From NCBI GenBank assembly GCA_016882555.1, contig VGPQ01000055.1, positions 1-7,785 of the forward strand: 7,785 nt of DNA, given 5' to 3'. This document shows positions 5,721 through 7,785 of this stretch, piece by piece (within the stretch, counting starts at the first letter, position 1; each line of letters begins with the position of its first letter). Below the pieces are notes generated by a model. It was not told where the DNA came from. It made no database searches and worked only from the letters and a program-made list of their open reading frames with translations. Source of the DNA: Cyanobacteria bacterium M_surface_7_m2_040 (GTDB taxonomy: Bacteria; Cyanobacteriota; Cyanobacteriia; PCC-6307; Cyanobiaceae). The position numbers and the translations under genes are program-made.

Positions 5721-6953
5721 TCAGCGCGAAGCGTCCACGTCATCCAGGGCAGAGCACAGGGCCTCGGCAATGGCCGCCGATCCCCCCGGGGCACCGACCC
5801 GCTCGAGGCCGCACTGATGGCAGATCTGCGGGAGATCGGCATCCGCCAACAGGGTCAGGATCAAGCCGCTGGCCGCGTCGAGCTCGCGAGGGCCGGCGGG
5901 CTGCTCACCCACGGTGAACACCGCCTCGCCAAGCAGCCGCATCTGGGCTTCGGCAAAGGCGTAGCTGAACTGAGGGCCGCGGCCCACCAGCTGCACCACC
6001 GGCTTGCCCAGCCCCACCGCCTGCTCAACGGCCGTGCCCGCCATGCCCACCACCACCTGGGCCCGGTGCAGGATCGCGGCAAAGGCGTCGCTGCGCAGGA
6101 GCACGCGCACGTCAGGGTTGCGGCGCGTGCCAAGCCAGCCCTCACCCTGGTGCTGCCAGCCCAACGCCGCCAGCTGCTGCTGCAACAGCGGCCCATCGGT
6201 GCCCGGCACCACCGCCGCCTCAAACTGCCAGCAGCGCTCGGGGGCGCGCTGCACCAGCCGTTCGCAGAGCTGCAGCATCAGGGCCAGATTGGCCTGGGCT
6301 TCGGGGAAGCGGCTGCCCGGCAGCAGGGCAATCGGCACGGTGGCTGAGTCGCCCCCCACAGCAGCAGGAGCCGCCTCCAGCGCATCCATGATCGGGTAGC
6401 CAAGAAAACGGGCCTTGGCCAGACCCTGGGCCTGCAGGTCGCGGGCCGTGAAGGCATCGCGGGTGAGCACAAGGCGCACCGCCTCACGGCGGCAGAGCCA
6501 GCGGGTGATCGGGCTGAGCCGCAGACGGCCCTCGTAGTAGCTCGAGGTGGAAACCAGAAAGACGACCGTGGGCCGGCCGGTGAGCCAGGCAAACAGCAGC
6601 GGCACGTGGTCGCCCACGCTGAGCACGAGGCGAAACCGCTGCCCCTCGCGCCGGGCTGCACGAATCTGCGCCAGGGTCTGGGGAAGCCAGCCGGAGGCCA
6701 GATCCCGCCACAGGTTCCAGCCCTGATACACCATGCCGCCGGAGGGCAGGTCGCGCCCCTGGATCAGCAGCGGCAACCCACGCCGGCGGTAGGCCCCGCC
6801 ACCACCCACGATCGGCAGGGCTGCCAACCGCAGCTGCGGGGCCAGGCGTTGCAGCGCGGCGCAGATCAGGCTGCCGTTGAGGTCTTCACCGTGGCCGTTG
6901 CTGATGAACAGCAGATCGCCCTCCGCCGCATCACCCGCCGCCTCAGCCAGCAC
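5721..6953 (-). CDS. Lipid-A-disaccharide synthase-related glycosyltransferase (LpxB-like)
   Basis: The protein (410 residues from GTG 6953; TTG 6959 is the only earlier start) has the two-Rossmann GT-B layout of LpxB relatives. Counting from 6953, the N-terminal domain shows LLFISNGHGEDLNGSLI (14-30), a Gly-rich VGGGGAY loop (49-55), VLSVGDHVPLLFAWLTGRP and VFLVSTSSYYEG. The hinge and C-terminal domain show FLGYPIMD (183-190), the LpxB-type LLPGSRFPEAQAN (210-222), and VVVGMAGTAVEQAVGLGKPVVQL (300-322), which corresponds to the nucleotide-sugar-binding stretch of LpxB. The NGHGEDLNG motif instead of the usual LpxB N-terminal GExSGD fits the cyanobacterial 'lipid-A-disaccharide synthase-related' family (TIGR03492, recognised from memory). 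These are not the canonical LpxB, and their donor and acceptor are unknown; a lipid or envelope glycan is a reasonable guess. The gene is divergent from the small membrane protein at 7022. Confidence 0.85.
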   Translation of the reverse strand: MLAEAAGDAAEGDLLFISNGHGEDLNGSLICAALQRLAPQLRLAALPIVGGGGAYRRRGLPLLIQGRDLPSGGMVYQGWNLWRDLASGWLPQTLAQIRAARREGQRFRLVLSVGDHVPLLFAWLTGRPTVVFLVSTSSYYEGRLRLSPITRWLCRREAVRLVLTRDAFTARDLQAQGLAKARFLGYPIMDALEAAPAAVGGDSATVPIALLPGSRFPEAQANLALMLQLCERLVQRAPERCWQFEAAVVPGTDGPLLQQQLAALGWQHQGEGWLGTRRNPDVRVLLRSDAFAAILHRAQVVVGMAGTAVEQAVGLGKPVVQLVGRGPQFSYAFAEAQMRLLGEAVFTVGEQPAGPRELDAASGLILTLLADADLPQICHQCGLERVGAPGGSAAIAEALCSALDDVDASR

Positions 6954-7021
6954 ACCCAAGCCCCAGATCCGCTGAGCTTAGGGAGCCTGCAGAATCGGGC
7001 CCAGAGTGGACCGATCCAGCG
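6954..7021. promoter_or_regulatory. Divergent intergenic region, lpxB-related gene and membrane protein
   Basis: Sixty-eight bases separate the two divergent starts and must contain, or be flanked by, both promoters. I see no convincing -10/-35 pair and no repeat. A GGGG just upstream of GTG 6953 on the minus strand could serve as a weak ribosome binding site. Confidence 0.3.
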
Positions 7022-7312
7022 ATGGCGGGAAAGGACGACAGCACGCCAGCGGCCTCGACCGCCGCGCCAAGCGGCCTGCAGCGGCTCAAAGGCGCGCTTG
7101 ACAGCCTGCTGGTGGTGGATGTGTTTGTGGTGATCGCCGGGGCGCTGTGGTTTGGCATGGCCGTGCTGCTGCACAGCCAGCAGATCGAGGCCCCGTTGAG
7201 GCTGTTTCAGCAGTTGTGGGAGCCGCTGTTCACGCCGGCGATCGGGCTGCTGATGGCGGCGGCGCTGCTCAGCGGCGCCTTGGGCTGGTGGCAGCGGCGA
7301 GGGCAGCGCTGA
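7022..7312 (+). CDS. Small two-helix membrane protein, function unknown
   Basis: The 96-residue product has a polar Ser/Thr/Ala-rich N-terminus (1-20) and a short amphipathic segment (LQRLKGALDSL). Two hydrophobic helices follow at about 29-50 (LLVVDVFVVIAGALWFGMAV) and 70-90 (FTPAIGLLMAAALLSGALGW), separated by a loop HSQQIEAPLRLFQQLWEPL. It ends in WQRRGQR; the positive tail favours a cytoplasmic C-terminus, so both ends are probably cytoplasmic. I do not recognise the family. The gene is likely real because it starts with ATG in a divergent gap, shows a coherent membrane topology and is not a reading-frame shadow of another gene for most of its length. Its last 44 bp overlap the convergent epimerase-like gene. 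Confidence 0.7.
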   Translation: MAGKDDSTPAASTAAPSGLQRLKGALDSLLVVDVFVVIAGALWFGMAVLLHSQQIEAPLRLFQQLWEPLFTPAIGLLMAAALLSGALGWWQRRGQR

Positions 7313-7785
7313 GCTCGCCGTACTGGTAGTGGAACCCCTGCTGCTGCAGGCGCTCCGGCAGCACCTGCTGGCCTTCGAGCACCACCTGGGCGCCATCACC
7401 CAGCAGCAGCTGCAGGATCGGACCCGGCACCGGCAGCAGGCTGGGCCGGCCAAGGGCCTTGCCCAGGGCGCTGGCAAAGGCGCCCATGGTGGTGGGGGTC
7501 GGGGCCACGGCGTTGTAGACGCCCTGGTAGGCGGGATACTCGAGGGCGGCGGCGATCAGGCGGCAGAGGTCGTGGCGGTGGATCCAGCTCATCCACTGGC
7601 GGCCGCTGCCCACCGGCCCGCCGAAGCCGGCCCGGAACACCGGCAGCATCTTGCCCAGGGCGCCGCCATCGGGCCCCAGCACGATGCCGATGCGCAGCTT
7701 GACGACGCGGCAGCCCGCCGGGGCCTGGTCGGCCGCCGCCTCCCAGCCGCGGCAGATCTCAGCCAGAACGTCATGGCCGCTGGGA
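7269..7785 (-). CDS. TIGR01777-family NAD(P)-dependent epimerase-like protein (C-terminal part)
   Basis: The gene runs off the right edge; 171 C-terminal residues are visible, of a family usually near 300. The visible part carries strong family blocks: SGHDVLAEICRGWEAAA, VVKLRIGIVLGPDGGALGKM, VFRAGFGGPVGSGRQWMSWI, the following HRHDLCRLIAAAL, and GVYNAVAPTPTTMGAFASAL. These match the SDR-type TIGR01777 proteins (YfcH/SulA-like sugar epimerases), extended short-chain dehydrogenase relatives that presumably bind NAD(P). The dinucleotide-binding Gly motif and catalytic Tyr-Lys would lie outside the window. The substrate of the family is not established. The 3' end overlaps the convergent membrane-protein gene by 44 bp. 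Confidence 0.88.
   Translation of the reverse strand, partial: PSGHDVLAEICRGWEAAADQAPAGCRVVKLRIGIVLGPDGGALGKMLPVFRAGFGGPVGSGRQWMSWIHRHDLCRLIAAALEYPAYQGVYNAVAPTPTTMGAFASALGKALGRPSLLPVPGPILQLLLGDGAQVVLEGQQVLPERLQQQGFHYQYGELSAALAAATSPRRR

Noticed and set aside
5817..6347. A 176-codon plus-strand frame inside the lpxB-related gene
   Set aside because: His/Gln/Arg/Ala-rich shadow; the opposite strand has strong LpxB-type motifs over the same bases.
1..7785. Search for a novel multi-gene system (defence, mobile element, biosynthetic cluster)
   Set aside because: No transposase, integrase, phage gene, nuclease, tRNA-associated junction or CRISPR array is visible; gene content and uniform composition look like core chromosome.

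Overview
This window looks like cyanobacterial chromosome, most likely from the high-GC Synechococcus/Cyanobium group of picocyanobacteria. The evidence is a plant-type zeta-carotene desaturase (CrtQ), a cyanobacterial lipid-A-disaccharide-synthase-related protein, two HIP1 octamers (GCGATCGC at 1100-1107 and 1223-1230), very GC-rich codon use and extremely tight packing. The taxonomic call is inferred from gene content; there is no rRNA gene to confirm it.

Layout. At the left edge is the C-terminal end of a plus-strand gene (to 62). A plus-strand pair follows: a family 2 glycosyltransferase with C-terminal TPR-like repeats (about 101-1312), then uroporphyrinogen-III synthase hemD (1309-2130), overlapping by ATGA. 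Convergent to hemD is a minus-strand operon read from right to left: crtQ (3076-4569), an SRPBCC/polyketide cyclase-like protein (2544-3074, one base after the crtQ stop) and a small lipoprotein with a PilP/GspC-like C-terminal part (2108-about 2659). The lipoprotein's signal peptide is read in another frame inside the SRPBCC gene, and its end overlaps the end of hemD by 23 bp. Divergent from crtQ, across a gap of about 120 bp, is a SufA/IscA/HesB-type Fe-S carrier (4693-5103). A 159-bp gap with strong nested inverted repeats separates it from a TPR protein (5263-5718). That gene converges, with two bases between stop codons, on the lpxB-related glycosyltransferase (5721-6953). Divergent from the latter is a two-helix membrane protein (7022-7312), whose 3' end overlaps by 44 bp a TIGR01777-family epimerase-like gene that runs off the right edge.

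How the genes fit together. Most are housekeeping. HemD makes the first macrocycle of tetrapyrrole (chlorophyll, phycobilin, haem) synthesis; CrtQ makes lycopene precursors for carotenoids; the A-type carrier serves Fe-S cluster supply. These support the photosynthetic apparatus, but the adjacency does not show a single pathway. Glycosyltransferase-TPR and LpxB-like proteins probably act on envelope or surface glycans, with unknown substrates.

There is no mobile element, CRISPR array, defence system or biosynthetic cluster in the window. The features most worth a second look are the overprinted lipoprotein start with its perfect 15-bp tandem duplication, the PilP-like character of that lipoprotein, and the unexplained structured element after the Fe-S carrier gene.
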